A stretch of 8,762 bases of DNA. Source: Desulfobacterales bacterium (GTDB taxonomy: Bacteria; Desulfobacterota; Desulfobacteria; Desulfobacterales; JAFDCJ01). Positions 8,223 to 8,762 of the stretch are shown here, in pieces. A model generated the notes under the pieces. That model was not told the origin of the DNA. It made no database searches and saw nothing but the letters and a program-made list of their open reading frames with translations. A program made the position numbers and the translations under genes. Within the stretch, counting starts at the first letter, position 1. Each line of letters opens with the position of its first letter. The DNA lies in contig CP070771.1 of NCBI GenBank assembly GCA_020345785.1, forward strand, positions 967,648 through 976,409, given 5' to 3'.

Positions 8223-8762
8223 ATGCTCCTTGAAGTTGAAAATCTCCAGGTCTACTACGGTAAAAGCAATATTTTGGATGACGTCTGTCTTCAAGTCGAC
8301 CAGGGAGAAATCGTCGCGCTTCTCGGTCGCAACGGCGCCGGGAAAACAACCACCCTGCGAACTATCATGGGCTTGACCAATGTCAAAAACGGTTCTATTC
8401 GGTTTTCAGGAACCGAAATCAGCCGCATGCCGGCCCGGCAGCGCTCTCTTGCCGGGATCGGATACGTTCCGCAGGATAAGCTTCTTTTCTCGAAAATGGC
8501 GGTGGAGGAAAATCTCAAAGCCGCCTCCAGGAAGCGAAGGTCTCCGCAAGAGTGGGAGATGGTCTATGAACTGTTTCCTGATCTCAGGGAGCGGCGCCAA
8601 CAGAAGGCCGGTACCTTGAGCGGCGGACAACAACAAATGCTGACCATTGCCCGGGCGCTGTTGACACGACCCAAACTTCTCTTGCTCGATGAGCCCAGCA
8701 CGGGTTTAATGCCGGCTTTAATCAAGCGAATAGCGGAGGTTATCCGTTTGCTCAACCGTGAG
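8223..8762 (+). CDS. livF: LivF-type ABC transporter ATP-binding protein, C-terminus cut by window edge
   Basis: The frame from ATG 8223 is open for 180 codons to the window end; LivF proteins are usually about 230-240 residues, so roughly 50-60 are missing. It is the second ATPase of the Liv importer. Visible motifs are Walker A GRNGAGKTT (35-43), Q-loop VPQ (82-84), a canonical signature LSGGQQQM (132-139) and Walker B LLLLDEPS (152-159) with catalytic E157. The start MLLEVENLQVYYGKSNIL is typical of LivF. AGGAGA (8205-8210) lies 12 nt upstream, a slightly long spacing. The LivF signature is canonical while the LivG one is divergent, so the two composite ATP sites may not be equivalent. Confidence 0.95.
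   Translation, partial: MLLEVENLQVYYGKSNILDDVCLQVDQGEIVALLGRNGAGKTTTLRTIMGLTNVKNGSIRFSGTEISRMPARQRSLAGIGYVPQDKLLFSKMAVEENLKAASRKRRSPQEWEMVYELFPDLRERRQQKAGTLSGGQQQMLTIARALLTRPKLLLLDEPSTGLMPALIKRIAEVIRLLNRE

Overview
The window reads as a chromosomal stretch of a Gram-negative bacterium with balanced base composition. A deltaproteobacterial (Desulfobacterota-like) host is my best guess, because a class III cyclase joined to a TolB-like module, an AlkK-type acyl-CoA ligase and a compact livHMGF set are common there. This is inference from gene style only; there is no rRNA or other marker gene.

Layout. Positions 1-888 (minus strand) hold the N-terminal 296 residues of a membrane-anchored class III adenylate/guanylate cyclase, cut by the window edge. 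A gene-free gap (889-1232) with two inverted repeats follows. Positions 1233-2648 (minus) encode a complete amidase-signature hydrolase. It is divergent from a complete AMP-forming acyl-CoA synthetase at 2919-4565 (plus). The 270-bp region between them holds overlapping, oppositely directed promoter elements and two related dyad sites whose centres are 80 bp apart. After a 324-bp AT-rich gap comes a plus-strand run: an isochorismatase-type cysteine hydrolase (4890-5540), then livH (5582-6442), livM (6449-7438), livG (7414-8202) and livF (8223 to the window end, truncated). Gaps in this run are 41, 6, -25 and 20 bp, so it is very probably one operon.

How the genes may work together. The two permeases and two ATPases form the core of a HAAT/Liv-type ABC importer. 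No periplasmic binding protein is present in the window. Two hydrolases of unrelated folds that both cut C-N amide-type bonds lie near the importer, with a carboxylate-activating CoA ligase between them. A reasonable but unproven model is uptake of an amide or amino-acid-like compound, hydrolysis, and CoA activation of the acid released. The cyclase is separate and probably unrelated.

All genes belong to known families and I see no clearly novel system. The most useful unexplained element is the paired dyad between the amidase and the ligase.
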